From contig JBEHWI010000024.1 of NCBI GenBank assembly GCA_040217815.1, positions 1 to 49,335 of the forward strand: a DNA stretch of 49,335 nucleotides. Reading direction: 5' to 3'. Positions 7,726 to 16,378 of the stretch are shown in pieces; within the stretch, counting starts at the first letter, position 1; each line of letters begins with the position of its first letter. Source of the stretch: UBA5314 sp040217815 (GTDB taxonomy: Bacteria > Bacillota > Syntrophomonadia > Syntrophomonadales > Syntrophomonadaceae). A program made the translations under genes and the position numbers. The notes under the pieces were generated by a model. That model was not told where the DNA came from, did not search any database, and saw only the letters and a program-made list of their open reading frames with translations.

Positions 7726-7847
7726 CTATGCTTGCCTCCATTTTGGTGAGAATACTGTGGTATCATCGGAGCCGTAAAATACAAATCCGGGTAGGTATTG
7801 AACAAACTATTGCCCAAGTATCTTAAGTTTATTTGTATCTAACAATT

Positions 7848-7876
7848 ATAATAACGATGGTATTGGTTAAAGTAAA
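7848..7876 (-). promoter_or_regulatory. Probable promoter of the pentapeptide-repeat gene
   Basis: Minus-strand TTTACT (7871-7876), 17 bases, TATTAT (7848-7853). The leader to the ATG is about 115 bases. Confidence 0.4.
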
Positions 7877-7932
7877 CCTGCCCTGTACCGGGTATATTCC
7901 CATATTCTAACTTTCTTTAAAATTTTCCGCCC

Positions 7933-7961
7933 TTGACAACTATAACCTGTAAAGGTAATAT
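7933..7961 (+). promoter_or_regulatory. Promoter of the methyltransferase/ABC importer operon
   Basis: Consensus TTGACA (7933-7938), 17-base spacer, TAATAT (7956-7961). It drives a leader of about 150 bases that includes a terminator before the first gene. Confidence 0.75.
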
Positions 7962-7967
7962 TATCTC

Positions 7968-8094
7968 GAATCAGGTCACGAAGGCCCGAAACCAGACCGA
8001 ATATTTATAGATGGCAAACACAAAAACCACATATTTAGGAAAACCAAAACCATGAAGGTTTATTTTTTGGCTTATAGACTTTCATGGTTTTTTT
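7968..8094 (+). promoter_or_regulatory. Structured leader RNA with intrinsic terminator (attenuator or unidentified riboswitch)
   Basis: From the predicted start near 7968 the RNA contains a GGTC...GACC pairing around GCCCGAAACC, a run of AC-rich sequence, then a hairpin AACCATGAA / TTCATGGTT (8048-8056 with 8081-8089) followed by seven T. A strong terminator between a consensus promoter and the first gene at 8118 means transcription must be allowed through under some condition. I could not match the aptamer part to Moco, cobalamin, NiCo, SAM, ZTP or GEMM motifs from memory. The pieces AAACC (in 8010-8048) and GGTTT (8057-8061) could form a competing antiterminator. Confidence 0.6.
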
Positions 8095-8117
8095 GCGTTT
8101 AAAAAGGGGCTGATGCG

Positions 8118-8786
8118 GTGGAAATAATTAAGGTCGTTCAAATAATAGGCAAGTACTGGGATGGCCGTTCTCATAATTTTGATGAAGAACATGATACGGA
8201 AGATATACCGGCCTGGATGAATGCATTGGAGGAGCTTTTAGGTTCTGATAAAAACAAAAGCGTTTTGGATCTGGGCACCGGAACCGGCTTTTTGGCCAAC
8301 ATGACCGCCCGGATGGGATTCTCCTCTATCGGCCTTGATATCTCCAGGGAGATGCTGAAATATGCCGTAAAGCATGCCAGCACCAGGGGAACCAACGCTG
8401 TGTTTATGTTTGGAAATGTCCATACCCTGCCGTTCACTGACGACACAATCGACTATATTATAAACTCCCGCCTCATCTGGACTCTGGTTGAACCTGACGA
8501 AGCAATCATCGAATGGCGTCGCATTCTTAAGCCGGGTGGGAAAATCCTATGTTTCCATCGCATGAAGGAAGAGGTTGGAATCGTATTAAACAAGGTCAAT
8601 ATCTATGAGGACGACGAGGTCGATCGCGAGCTGCGGGTAAAAGCGGCCCGAATGGATGAACTTGTGGACCTGCTTTTAAGAAACGGCCTGGTGGATGTTG
8701 AAATCAAGAAGCTTCCCGGCCTTACCCGGCCTGGATACGATTATGAGCCCTGGTTTGTTCTAATGGGAACCAAAGCTTCTGCGTAA
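8118..8786 (+). CDS. Class I SAM-dependent methyltransferase, first gene of ABC importer operon
   Basis: 222 residues from a GTG at 8118 with AAGGGG upstream; the overlapping ATG at 8113 runs into a stop. A Rossmann-type methyltransferase: motif I SVLDLGTGTGFLA, acidic loop GLDISREML, motif II VHTLPFTDDTIDYIIN, and the post-motif LKPGGKIL. The substrate cannot be read from the sequence. It is followed after ~58 bases by a complete peptide/nickel-type importer, so it may modify the imported compound or a metal-chelating molecule. I remember similar pairings in Clostridia but without a proven function. Confidence 0.85.
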   Translation: MEIIKVVQIIGKYWDGRSHNFDEEHDTEDIPAWMNALEELLGSDKNKSVLDLGTGTGFLANMTARMGFSSIGLDISREMLKYAVKHASTRGTNAVFMFGNVHTLPFTDDTIDYIINSRLIWTLVEPDEAIIEWRRILKPGGKILCFHRMKEEVGIVLNKVNIYEDDEVDRELRVKAARMDELVDLLLRNGLVDVEIKKLPGLTRPGYDYEPWFVLMGTKASA

Positions 8787-8843
8787 GGATAGCTTCTTAA
8801 ATTGGCCTATGACGAGAAAAGTACGAATGAAGGCGGAGCGGTT

Positions 8844-9863
8844 TTGAACCAAAAAACAGCGGTTATTAACAAAATAATAAAAAGAATAGGCGGTTTTATC
8901 CTCGCCATGTTGGTGCTGTCAGTCGGTGTTTTCTATTTTGCCCGTCTTGCACCGGGCGATCCACTGCAGTCGTTTTACGGCGATGCCGTCGAGTCCATGA
9001 ACCAGGCGGAACTGGACGCAGCCCGGGCACGCCTGGGCCTGGACGGCCCCATATACCTTCAATACAGCAAATGGATCAGCAACGCCTGTGAGGGCGATTT
9101 CGGCCTGTCGCTGAAATACAAGATGCCAGCCCTGGATGTGGTCTCACCGCTGGTTGGGAACACTTTGATTCTGGGCGGAACAGCTTATATACTTGTTTTT
9201 CTATTAGCCACGCTTCTGGCTCTGCTCTGCGCCATGCATGAGGACACTTTATTTGACCGGATCGTCTGTAAAGTGGGTACGGCTGCTTACTATATTCCCC
9301 CATTTTGGCTGGGGGTGGTTTTGGTATTGATTTTTAGCGTCAATCTCCAGTGGCTGCCCAGCAGCGGAGCTTATGATATCGGCAAATCCGGTGATATCTC
9401 CAACCGGGTCCGCCACATGATCATGCCGCTCATTGTTATGATACTCAGCCACCTCTGGTATTACTCCTACATGATTAGGAACAAGCTTTTGGATGAAGTA
9501 CGCAAGGATTATGTACTTTTAGCCAAATCAAAGGGTTGTACCAAATCGGAAATCGTATTTAAACACTGTTTTCGCAATGTAGCCCCGACCATCGTCAGCA
9601 TCATGGCCATTTCCATCCCTCATGTACTTAGTGGAACCTATATTGCCGAGTCGGTATTCAATTATCCCGGTATAGGGGCCCTGGCCGTTCAAAGCGCCAA
9701 ATATCATGACTACAATTTATTGATGCTGGTGGTTTTGATTACCGGAATACTGGTAATTTTGAGCAGCATTATAGCCCAAACCATAAATGAAGTGATTGAT
9801 CCGAGAATGAAATCGACGGAGGTCTCGACATGGCGGGAAGAAGTGGAAGCCAGTTTGTCGTAG
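8844..9863 (+). CDS. ABC transporter permease, DppB/NikB family
   Basis: 339 residues from the TTG at 8844, which has GGCGGAG five bases upstream; a TTG at 8802 would add 14 residues. The protein starts with a membrane helix and the family signature FARLAPGDPLQSFYG, continues with ARLGLDGPIYLQYSKWI and six hydrophobic segments, and has the EAA loop (YVLLAKSKGCTKSEIVFKHCFRN) that contacts the ATPase. It forms the channel with the next permease. Its last 34 bases overlap the start of that gene, a sign of translational coupling. Substrate class (peptide, nickel or opine) is not decidable here. Confidence 0.92.
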   Translation: MNQKTAVINKIIKRIGGFILAMLVLSVGVFYFARLAPGDPLQSFYGDAVESMNQAELDAARARLGLDGPIYLQYSKWISNACEGDFGLSLKYKMPALDVVSPLVGNTLILGGTAYILVFLLATLLALLCAMHEDTLFDRIVCKVGTAAYYIPPFWLGVVLVLIFSVNLQWLPSSGAYDIGKSGDISNRVRHMIMPLIVMILSHLWYYSYMIRNKLLDEVRKDYVLLAKSKGCTKSEIVFKHCFRNVAPTIVSIMAISIPHVLSGTYIAESVFNYPGIGALAVQSAKYHDYNLLMLVVLITGILVILSSIIAQTINEVIDPRMKSTEVSTWREEVEASLS

Positions 9864-10735
9864 TCGGCGCCAATTACCGGGTGCACACTCCGGTGCTAAA
9901 AAAGCCGACCTTTCGGCAGAGTTTAAAAGGAAAACCGATTATATCGTTTATCATTCTCAGCATCATCGTTTTGGGGTGCATTTTTGCCCGGCATGTTTAC
10001 AACCATGACCCGACCGGCTTTTATCTGCAAAGCTTGAGCCAGTCCCCCAATTCAGAATTCTATTTTGGAACTGACTCACTGGGGCGCGATATTTATTCAA
10101 TGATCTGGTATGGCGGACGAGCCTCAATCGCTATCGGCCTGCTGAGTGCGGCGATAATCACCGGGATAGGGGTTGCCTACGGCTGTATCAGCGGGACTGC
10201 CAGTTCGCGGGTCGACGCGGTTATGATGCGCGCCACGGAGATCGTTAACAGCATCCCCGCATTGCTGCTCTTGCTCCTGTTAACGTCGGTTATGGGGACC
10301 CAGAACATAGTAAAGATATCCTTTGCCATCGGGGTTACCGGCTGGTGCGCCCTGGCCCGCATTGTGCGCAGTGAAGTCAGGCAGATACGCGGCTGTGAAT
10401 ACGTACTGGCGGCGCGGTGCATGGGGGGAAGCCTGCCGCATATCATGCGGCGACACTTGATACCGAATCTTGTCTCCATCATCATGTTTGTGGTCGTGTC
10501 CAGTATCAGCTCCAGTATGTCTATGGAGTCAACTTTAAGTTTTCTCGGGCTGGGGCTCCCGGTCGATGTTATTTCCTGGGGCAGCATGCTTTCTCTGGCC
10601 AACAAAGCGCTGCTTCTAAACACCTGGTGGGTGATAATCATTCCCGGTCTGTTTTTGGTCACAACTCTGGTATGCATAACCAATATCGCTTATTTTTTCA
10701 GAAAAGAAACCAACAAACGGGAAACCAATTTATAA
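9830..10735 (+). CDS. ABC transporter permease, DppC/NikC family
   Basis: 301 residues from an ATG behind GGAGG. An N-terminal helix (IISFIILSIIVLGCIFA), the periplasmic-loop signature DPTGFYLQSL...FYFGTDSLGRDIYSMIWYGGRASIAIGL typical of DppC/NikC, then five further helices and an EAA loop (YVLAARCMGGSLPHIMRRHLIPN). Second channel subunit; coupled to the preceding permease by overlap and followed after 47 bases by the binding protein. Confidence 0.92.
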   Translation: MAGRSGSQFVVVGANYRVHTPVLKKPTFRQSLKGKPIISFIILSIIVLGCIFARHVYNHDPTGFYLQSLSQSPNSEFYFGTDSLGRDIYSMIWYGGRASIAIGLLSAAIITGIGVAYGCISGTASSRVDAVMMRATEIVNSIPALLLLLLLTSVMGTQNIVKISFAIGVTGWCALARIVRSEVRQIRGCEYVLAARCMGGSLPHIMRRHLIPNLVSIIMFVVVSSISSSMSMESTLSFLGLGLPVDVISWGSMLSLANKALLLNTWWVIIIPGLFLVTTLVCITNIAYFFRKETNKRETNL

Positions 10736-10782
10736 CGGCAACGGCCTTAACTATAGATTATTTAATCAAGGGAGGAATATTG

Positions 10783-12360
10783 ATGATTTTCAAAAGAAGA
10801 GTAGCTGTGTTGACTGTCGTCGTTTTGCTAATATGCTCTGCCTTTAGCCTTACCGCTTGTTCTAAAAAATCGATACAGACCAACGCTTCGAATCTTTCCA
10901 ATACCCTGGTATATGCGGGCGAAAATACCGATACCATTAACCCGATACTAAATGATCACGGCGAGCTGGCCAGTATAATTTTTTCCGGCTTAATGAAGTA
11001 TGATGCGAAAGGCACCCCGGTTGTGGACCTGGCCAAAAGCTACACCTATGATGATAATTCTCTCACTTATACCTTTATCCTGAGGCAGGGAGTTTCCTGG
11101 CATGACGGAACGCCCTTTACGGCTGACGATGTGGTGTTTACCTATAACAAATTGACTACCGACAAAACCCTGTCCGCAAGTGTTCTCAGCGAGTTTGTGG
11201 ACATTGCCAGCGTAAAAGCCAGGGATCAGTACACGGTTGATATAACCCTTTCTAAATACGATGCCGCCATGCTCAATTATTTTACGATTGGAATCCTTCC
11301 CAGGCATCTTCTGGAGGGTAAGAACCTGACCACCGATCCCTTCAATCAAAAGCCGGTTGGCACCGGCCGCTACCAGTTTGTTGAGTGGGATAAAGCCGGC
11401 GGAGCTATCACCCTGGTGAGGAATGAAAAGTACTATGATAAGGTTCCCAGTATTGAGAAAATCGTCTATAAAACCGTTGCGGTAGAGAGCACCAAGGCCC
11501 TCATGCTGGAATCAGGCGAAGCGGATCTAGCCTGGCTCAACGCCAAATATGCCGAGAAATTCCGCAATAAACAGGGCTTTGTCAATCACGATTTCAAAAC
11601 CGCCGACTACCGGGCCGTTTCCATGGACTTTCGAAGCGACTTCTGGAAACAGAATCGGGATTCCATCGGTGTTCTTAATTACGCTATCGATAAAGATGCA
11701 GTCGTAAAAAGCGTCTTGAACAGCCAGGGATGCACAGCCTACAGCCCTATTCAGTTAAACGCGTTTGGCGGCAATAAGGATGCCGATATATACAAATACG
11801 ATCTCAACAAATTTGCCGAAGAGATGAATAAACTCAGCTGGACTAAAGGCAGCGACGGCATCTATGAGCGCAATGGCCAGAAGTTTCATTTCAAAATTCA
11901 GGTTCGCGACTACGAAGAAGAGCGTATCGATATAGCTAACATTGTTTCCAAACAGCTCAAAGAAGCCGGCGTAAACATGGAAATCGCACTGGTAACCAAA
12001 TTCGACTGGTCCAAACCGTACAACGGATTTTTGGCCGGCTACGCGGTTGAGTTTGATCCGGATGCAACCTATCAGCAATTCGCCAGCGACGGCAGCGGGA
12101 ACACCATGAAGTATTCCAATTCAGTAGTCGACAACCTTTTGACCCAGGCCAGGCACACTAAAAGCAATCCAGATAGAAAAGATCTATATGGTAAGTTTGA
12201 GGTTGAGTTTGCCAAAGATCCCGCTTCCGTCCTGGTTGCCTATCTTGACGGCAATTATGTGGGCATTAGTGGACTCAAGGGCTTAAACACGACCAGGGTT
12301 CTCGGGCATCATGCGGTTGGGGTCATGTGGAACATAGAGGAATGGACCCTCTCTAGATAG
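10783..12360 (+). CDS. Solute-binding lipoprotein, family 5 (peptide/nickel type)
   Basis: 525 residues from the ATG at 10783, with GGGAGGAATATTG directly before it. The signal peptide ends in a lipobox SLTAC, so the protein is lipid-anchored outside the membrane. The SBP_bac_5 signature is clear: LAKSYTYDDNSLTYTFILRQGVSWHDGTPFTADDVVFTYNKL, then GTGRYQFVEW and the late DPDATYQQFASDGSGN. It captures the substrate for the two permeases. NikA-type heme/nickel residues cannot be judged without alignment. A hairpin at 12402-12435 follows the stop and may stabilise the upstream mRNA, which would favour high expression of the binding protein. Confidence 0.92.
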   Translation: MIFKRRVAVLTVVVLLICSAFSLTACSKKSIQTNASNLSNTLVYAGENTDTINPILNDHGELASIIFSGLMKYDAKGTPVVDLAKSYTYDDNSLTYTFILRQGVSWHDGTPFTADDVVFTYNKLTTDKTLSASVLSEFVDIASVKARDQYTVDITLSKYDAAMLNYFTIGILPRHLLEGKNLTTDPFNQKPVGTGRYQFVEWDKAGGAITLVRNEKYYDKVPSIEKIVYKTVAVESTKALMLESGEADLAWLNAKYAEKFRNKQGFVNHDFKTADYRAVSMDFRSDFWKQNRDSIGVLNYAIDKDAVVKSVLNSQGCTAYSPIQLNAFGGNKDADIYKYDLNKFAEEMNKLSWTKGSDGIYERNGQKFHFKIQVRDYEEERIDIANIVSKQLKEAGVNMEIALVTKFDWSKPYNGFLAGYAVEFDPDATYQQFASDGSGNTMKYSNSVVDNLLTQARHTKSNPDRKDLYGKFEVEFAKDPASVLVAYLDGNYVGISGLKGLNTTRVLGHHAVGVMWNIEEWTLSR

Positions 12361-12401
12361 TGAAAAGTGCAAGTCAGTTATAGAAACAAAGTAAATTTGG
12401 G

Positions 12402-12435
12402 GCGTACCGGGCGGTTTACTTAACCCCCGGCACGC
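12402..12435 (+). promoter_or_regulatory. Intercistronic hairpin after the binding-protein gene
   Basis: GCGTACCGGG pairs with CCCGGCACGC (one mismatch) around a 14-base loop, with no T tract. In binding-protein operons such hairpins protect the upstream mRNA from 3' decay; that role here is inferred from position. Confidence 0.45.
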
Positions 12436-12464
12436 GTCTCAAAAAGATGGTGGAGGCGGTGCCA

Positions 12465-13484
12465 GTGACAAAACCGGTTTTGCAGCTTGTAAATTTATCA
12501 ATTAGCTTCGATACTCCCCAGGGAGAAGTGGAAGCAGTTCGGGATGTCAGCCTATCGCTTAACAAAGGAGAAATACTGGCTTTGGTCGGGGAATCCGGGT
12601 GCGGGAAAACCGTTATGAGCCAGTCGGTTCTAAAACTGCTTCCCAAAACTTCGAGGATAAAGCAGGGACAGATTATTGTTGATGGCGACGATATAACCGG
12701 TTATAAAGAAAAACAAATGCGCAAGCTGCGCGGCAGCGTTTTATCTATGGTGTTTCAGGACCCCATGACCACTTTAAATCCAACCATTCCTGTCGGTAAG
12801 CAGATAACCGAGTCCATTTTAAAGCATGAGAAGGTTTCCAAAGAGCAGGCCAGGCAACAGGCTATTGAAATGCTGAATCTGGTAGGCATTAACAATCCCG
12901 AGTATATGTTTTCATTGCAGCCCCACTTTTTCTCGGGCGGAATGCGCCAGCGCTGCGTATTGGCCATAGCCCTGGCCTCCAACCCGAAAGTATTGTTTGC
13001 CGATGAAGCCACCACCGCTCTCGATGTAACAGTTCAAGCCAGGATGCTCGATCTGCTATCCGACATCCGGCACCAGACCGGGATTGCCATAGTCTTCATT
13101 TCTCATGATCTAGGGGTGGTGGCCCGCATTGCCGACCGGGTGGCGGTCATGTACGCCGGAAAGATCGTTGAAATCGGCACGGCTGAAGAGGTCTTTTACG
13201 ACCCCCGGCATCCCTATGTGTGGGGACTCATGTCAGCCCTGCCCTCCCGGGCCCGGGAGGGAGAAGCCCTGACCAGTATTCCCGGTATGCCACCGATCAT
13301 GCTGGACCCTCCCCGGGGTGATGCATTTGCGGTTCGCAACCAATTTGCCCTGGAGATCGATTACCGGGAAGCGCCGCCCATGTTTCAGATATCCCCCACC
13401 CACAGCGCGGCAACCTGGCTGCTTGATGAAAGAGCTCCGGAGATTATGCCGCCCATTTTGCCAAAGAGAAGGGCCAGCGCGTGA
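12465..13484 (+). CDS. ABC transporter ATPase, DppD/NikD type, lacking the C-terminal Fe-S cysteines
   Basis: 339 residues from the GTG at 12465 with GGAGG eight bases upstream; the ATG at 12447 has no ribosome site. Walker A GESGCGKT, Q-loop VFQDPMTTLNP, signature FFSGGMRQR, Walker B VLFADEATTALD and switch His in ISHDLG are intact, so ATP hydrolysis is expected. The C-terminal oligopeptide-transporter domain is present (HPYVWGLMSALPSRAREGE), but where the family has CPFAPRC..A...C it reads DAFAVRNQFALEIDY, so the three cysteines are Asp, Asn and Asp. The [4Fe-4S] site reported for some DppD/OppD proteins is thus absent. A perfect 20-bp palindrome (13242-13261) lies within the codons for PSRARE. 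Confidence 0.92.
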   Translation: MTKPVLQLVNLSISFDTPQGEVEAVRDVSLSLNKGEILALVGESGCGKTVMSQSVLKLLPKTSRIKQGQIIVDGDDITGYKEKQMRKLRGSVLSMVFQDPMTTLNPTIPVGKQITESILKHEKVSKEQARQQAIEMLNLVGINNPEYMFSLQPHFFSGGMRQRCVLAIALASNPKVLFADEATTALDVTVQARMLDLLSDIRHQTGIAIVFISHDLGVVARIADRVAVMYAGKIVEIGTAEEVFYDPRHPYVWGLMSALPSRAREGEALTSIPGMPPIMLDPPRGDAFAVRNQFALEIDYREAPPMFQISPTHSAATWLLDERAPEIMPPILPKRRASA

Positions 13485-14365
13485 GCACAGCCGATATTTT
13501 GCGGGTTGACAACTTAAAACAGCATTTCTATATCAACAAGAATTTAACCATCAGGGCGGTAGATGGTGTAACGTTTCAGATTAACCAGGGCGAAGTCTTT
13601 GGCCTGGTGGGTGAAACCGGCTCGGGAAAATCAACGGTTGCGCGTACAATTATGGGAATAAATATGGCCACCAGCGGCGAAGTGTATTTTAAAGGCCGCA
13701 AGATTTCCGAGAAAAAGATTTATAAGCAGCACAAAAAAGACATCCACCGGAACATGCAGATAATATTTCAAGATTCAGCTGCGGCCTTAAATCCGAGAAT
13801 GACTGTTGAGCAGATAATTGCCGAACCCCTAAAGGTAAATCGTATTATAGACAGTAAAAATGGACTCCGGGAGACACTGGAGAGGCTTCTGCTGGAAGTC
13901 GGTTTGGACAACACCTTTAGAACGAAATACCCCCCTGAAATCTCCGGTGGGCAGCGTCAACGAGTCGCCATTGCCCGGGCCTTAAGCACCAGCCCTGACC
14001 TGATTATCGCCGATGAGCCGATTGCGTCTCTGGATGTTTCAATTCAGGCGCAGATAGTCAATTTATTTCAAAGCCTGCAGCGCGAACACCAGTTTTCATT
14101 TCTCTTTATAGCCCATGACCTATCCATCATCAAGTACATCTGCGACCGGGTGGCGGTAATGCTGGAAGGAAGGTTCGTTGAGATGGCGGCAACCAAAGAG
14201 CTGTTCGAAAATCCTCTCCACCCTTATACCAGGTCACTGCTATCGGCCGTTCCAGTACCAGACCCCATTTACGAAAAGAGTAAGATCCTATTAAATTATG
14301 ATGTCCGAAGCAAAAATACGGGTAGGATGATTGAAGTCTCCAATGAGCATTATGTATTGCAATAG
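13481..14365 (+). CDS. ABC transporter ATPase, DppF/NikE type
   Basis: 294 residues. The GTG start overlaps the previous stop by 4 bases (GTGA), a sign of coupling; AAGGG lies upstream. Walker A GETGSGKST, Q-loop IFQDSAAALNP, signature EISGGQRQR, Walker B LIIADEPIASLD and H-loop IAHDLS are intact. It pairs with the preceding ATPase as the energising heterodimer. The C-terminal extension is short (HPYTRSLLSAVPVPDP, then ~30 residues) and also has no cysteine motif. Last gene of the operon; it meets the ABC-F gene tail to tail 29 bases later. Confidence 0.92.
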   Translation: MSTADILRVDNLKQHFYINKNLTIRAVDGVTFQINQGEVFGLVGETGSGKSTVARTIMGINMATSGEVYFKGRKISEKKIYKQHKKDIHRNMQIIFQDSAAALNPRMTVEQIIAEPLKVNRIIDSKNGLRETLERLLLEVGLDNTFRTKYPPEISGGQRQRVAIARALSTSPDLIIADEPIASLDVSIQAQIVNLFQSLQREHQFSFLFIAHDLSIIKYICDRVAVMLEGRFVEMAATKELFENPLHPYTRSLLSAVPVPDPIYEKSKILLNYDVRSKNTGRMIEVSNEHYVLQ

Positions 14366-14394
14366 AGGTTTCATACTCCTACTTCTCAATTGCC

Positions 14395-16317
14395 TTACAG
14401 ACCCGGCTTCTTCTGCTTAGCAATAGCTTCAGCAAGTTCGGTAAGGTAGGTCCAACGCTCCAGCAAATCGTCCAGCTGCCTCTCTAGCTCCTGCCGGGCG
14501 GCCAGCAATTCCTCCAGTTGTTGATAGTCGCTGGCAGCCTGGCTGATTTGCCGGTTGCAGTCAATCAACTGGTCTTCCAGGGAGGCTATCCGATAATCTA
14601 TTTCATCGAATTCCTTTTGCTCCTTGAAGGTGAATTTGGGCGGCTTCGTTTTGACCTTTTCTTTATTTTCTGGTACTTTTTCTACGACCAACTGCCCATC
14701 CTTATCGGGTTTATTTTTAGGTCTGGCGGTAGAATAGCGTAAATAATCGGAGTAGTTGCCGGGATATTCGGCAAGACTTCCATTGCCTTCGAAAGCCAGG
14801 ATCTTGTCACATATCCGGTCTAGAAAGAAACGGTCATGAGAAACCGCAACCACAGCTCCGGGGAAATCATCCAGATAATCTTCCAAAATGGTCAAGGTCT
14901 CTATGTCCAGATCGTTTCCCGGTTCATCCAATAGAAGGATATTGGGTGCTTCCATTATTACGCGCAGCAGGTGAAGCCTTCTTTTTTCACCACCGGACAG
15001 CTTTTGCAAAGTGGTCCACTGGGCGGCCGGTGAAAATAGAAAGGTCTCCAGCATCTGGGAGGCGCTAAGCATCCTTTTCCCGGCTTTCAGGTATTCTCCC
15101 GCTTCGCGAATATAATCGATTACCCGCATGTCTTCCGGAAGGCCGGTGCTCTGCTGCGGGAAATAGCCGATTTTAACCGTGCCACCGATTTCCACCCGGC
15201 CCTGGGCGGGGGTGAGCTCACCGCTCATAATGCGCAGCAGGGTTGTTTTTCCGATCCCATTGGCACCCACCATCCCCAGGCGTTCATCCCGTTCCAGAAT
15301 GCAGGAATAGTCCTGTATTAACCTTTCGCCCTCATAACCATGGGTGACATCTTCAAGGATAATGGTCTTTTTCCCCAATCGGCTGGCCAACTGGGCTATC
15401 TGAAGCTTGTCGTCTTTTATTTGAACTTGATCCTTCTGAAGTTGTTCGAAACGCTGGATGCGGGCTTTTTGCTTGGTGCTGCGCGCCCGGGCGCCTCTCT
15501 TTATCCAGGCCAGTTCTTTGCGCAAAAGGGCTTGTTTTTTCTCGGCGGACGCCGCTTCCATGGCCTCGCGCTCCAGTTTGCGCTCAAGGTAGGTGCTGTA
15601 ATTCCCAGGATATGAATACAACCCGGCTCTGTCTAATTCAATAATCCGGCTGCTTACCCTTTCCAGGAAATAGCGGTCATGGGTAACCATAAGAAGAGCT
15701 CCGTTAAATCTCTGCAAGTATTCTTCCAGCCAGTCAATGGCCTGGTTGTCTAAATGATTGGTAGGTTCGTCCAGGAGCAACAGATCGGCGGAGCTCATTA
15801 ACGCGGCTGCCAGTGCCGCCCGTTTCCGCTGCCCGCCCGAGAGTTGGCCCATTACCCCGGCATAATCCTGAATTCCCAGCCGGTTTAGCATGCCCCTGGC
15901 ATCGCTCTCCAGGGTCCATGCATCGAGGGCCTCCATTTCTTGACTCACCTGCAGCAGCTCCTGGTGCAGGACCTCGTTTTCGCCTTCCCGATCAATACGC
16001 TTCAACAGCGCGCGGTAGCGTTGCCAGGCGGTCATGCCCGGGGAGTCGCCGCTTAGCACCGTATTGAGAACAGTGGCCTGGGCCTCGAAAAGCGGTTCCT
16101 GGGCCAGATACTGAATGCGCAGGTTTTTGTGCCAGACAATGCTCCCCTGGTCAGGTTCTTCCCTCCCAGCGGCCAACTTTAGAAAGGTCGATTTACCGGA
16201 TCCGTTCACACCCAGCAGCCCGATCTTCTCCCCTTCCTCGATCCCAAAGCTAACCTGGCGCAGCAGGTTCTTTTCCCCAAAGGTTTTGCTGACCCGATCC
16301 ATAGTCAGGATATTCAT
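14395..16317 (-). CDS. ABC-F family ATPase (Uup-like)
   Basis: 640 residues with two ATPase domains on one chain and no membrane part. NBD1 has GVNGSGKST (~36-44), LSGGQRKRAALAAAL and LLLLDEPTNHLD; NBD2 has GANGIGKTT, LSGGEKRRLHLLRV and ILLLDEPGNDLD. Between them is the charged ABC-F linker (WIKRGARARSTKQKARIQRF) that reaches into the ribosomal E site. The C-terminus is a Glu/Lys-rich coiled coil (~545-630) as in Uup, which is linked to ribosome and DNA-junction functions. Start ATG behind GAGGAAG. Housekeeping translation factor most likely; an antibiotic-protection role cannot be excluded. Confidence 0.92.
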   Translation of the reverse strand: MNILTMDRVSKTFGEKNLLRQVSFGIEEGEKIGLLGVNGSGKSTFLKLAAGREEPDQGSIVWHKNLRIQYLAQEPLFEAQATVLNTVLSGDSPGMTAWQRYRALLKRIDREGENEVLHQELLQVSQEMEALDAWTLESDARGMLNRLGIQDYAGVMGQLSGGQRKRAALAAALMSSADLLLLDEPTNHLDNQAIDWLEEYLQRFNGALLMVTHDRYFLERVSSRIIELDRAGLYSYPGNYSTYLERKLEREAMEAASAEKKQALLRKELAWIKRGARARSTKQKARIQRFEQLQKDQVQIKDDKLQIAQLASRLGKKTIILEDVTHGYEGERLIQDYSCILERDERLGMVGANGIGKTTLLRIMSGELTPAQGRVEIGGTVKIGYFPQQSTGLPEDMRVIDYIREAGEYLKAGKRMLSASQMLETFLFSPAAQWTTLQKLSGGEKRRLHLLRVIMEAPNILLLDEPGNDLDIETLTILEDYLDDFPGAVVAVSHDRFFLDRICDKILAFEGNGSLAEYPGNYSDYLRYSTARPKNKPDKDGQLVVEKVPENKEKVKTKPPKFTFKEQKEFDEIDYRIASLEDQLIDCNRQISQAASDYQQLEELLAARQELERQLDDLLERWTYLTELAEAIAKQKKPGL

Positions 16318-16378
16318 TTCATCTGCTTCCTCAAGTTAATCAATATGATTAATTATAGCTTTTTCTCAAATGAAGCAG

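Noticed and set aside
10417..10782. Upstream extension of the binding-protein frame
   Set aside because: It overlaps the permease gene in another frame; the lipoprotein signal peptide and GGGAGG fix the start at 10783.
13242..13261. Perfect 20-bp palindrome in the ATPase gene as an operator
   Set aside because: It lies within conserved codons (SRAREG) of a GC-rich stretch and has no promoter context; likely coincidental.
8118..14365. Naming the importer nikABCDE
   Set aside because: Peptide, opine and nickel importers cannot be separated from the motifs visible; no NikR or hydrogenase genes nearby.
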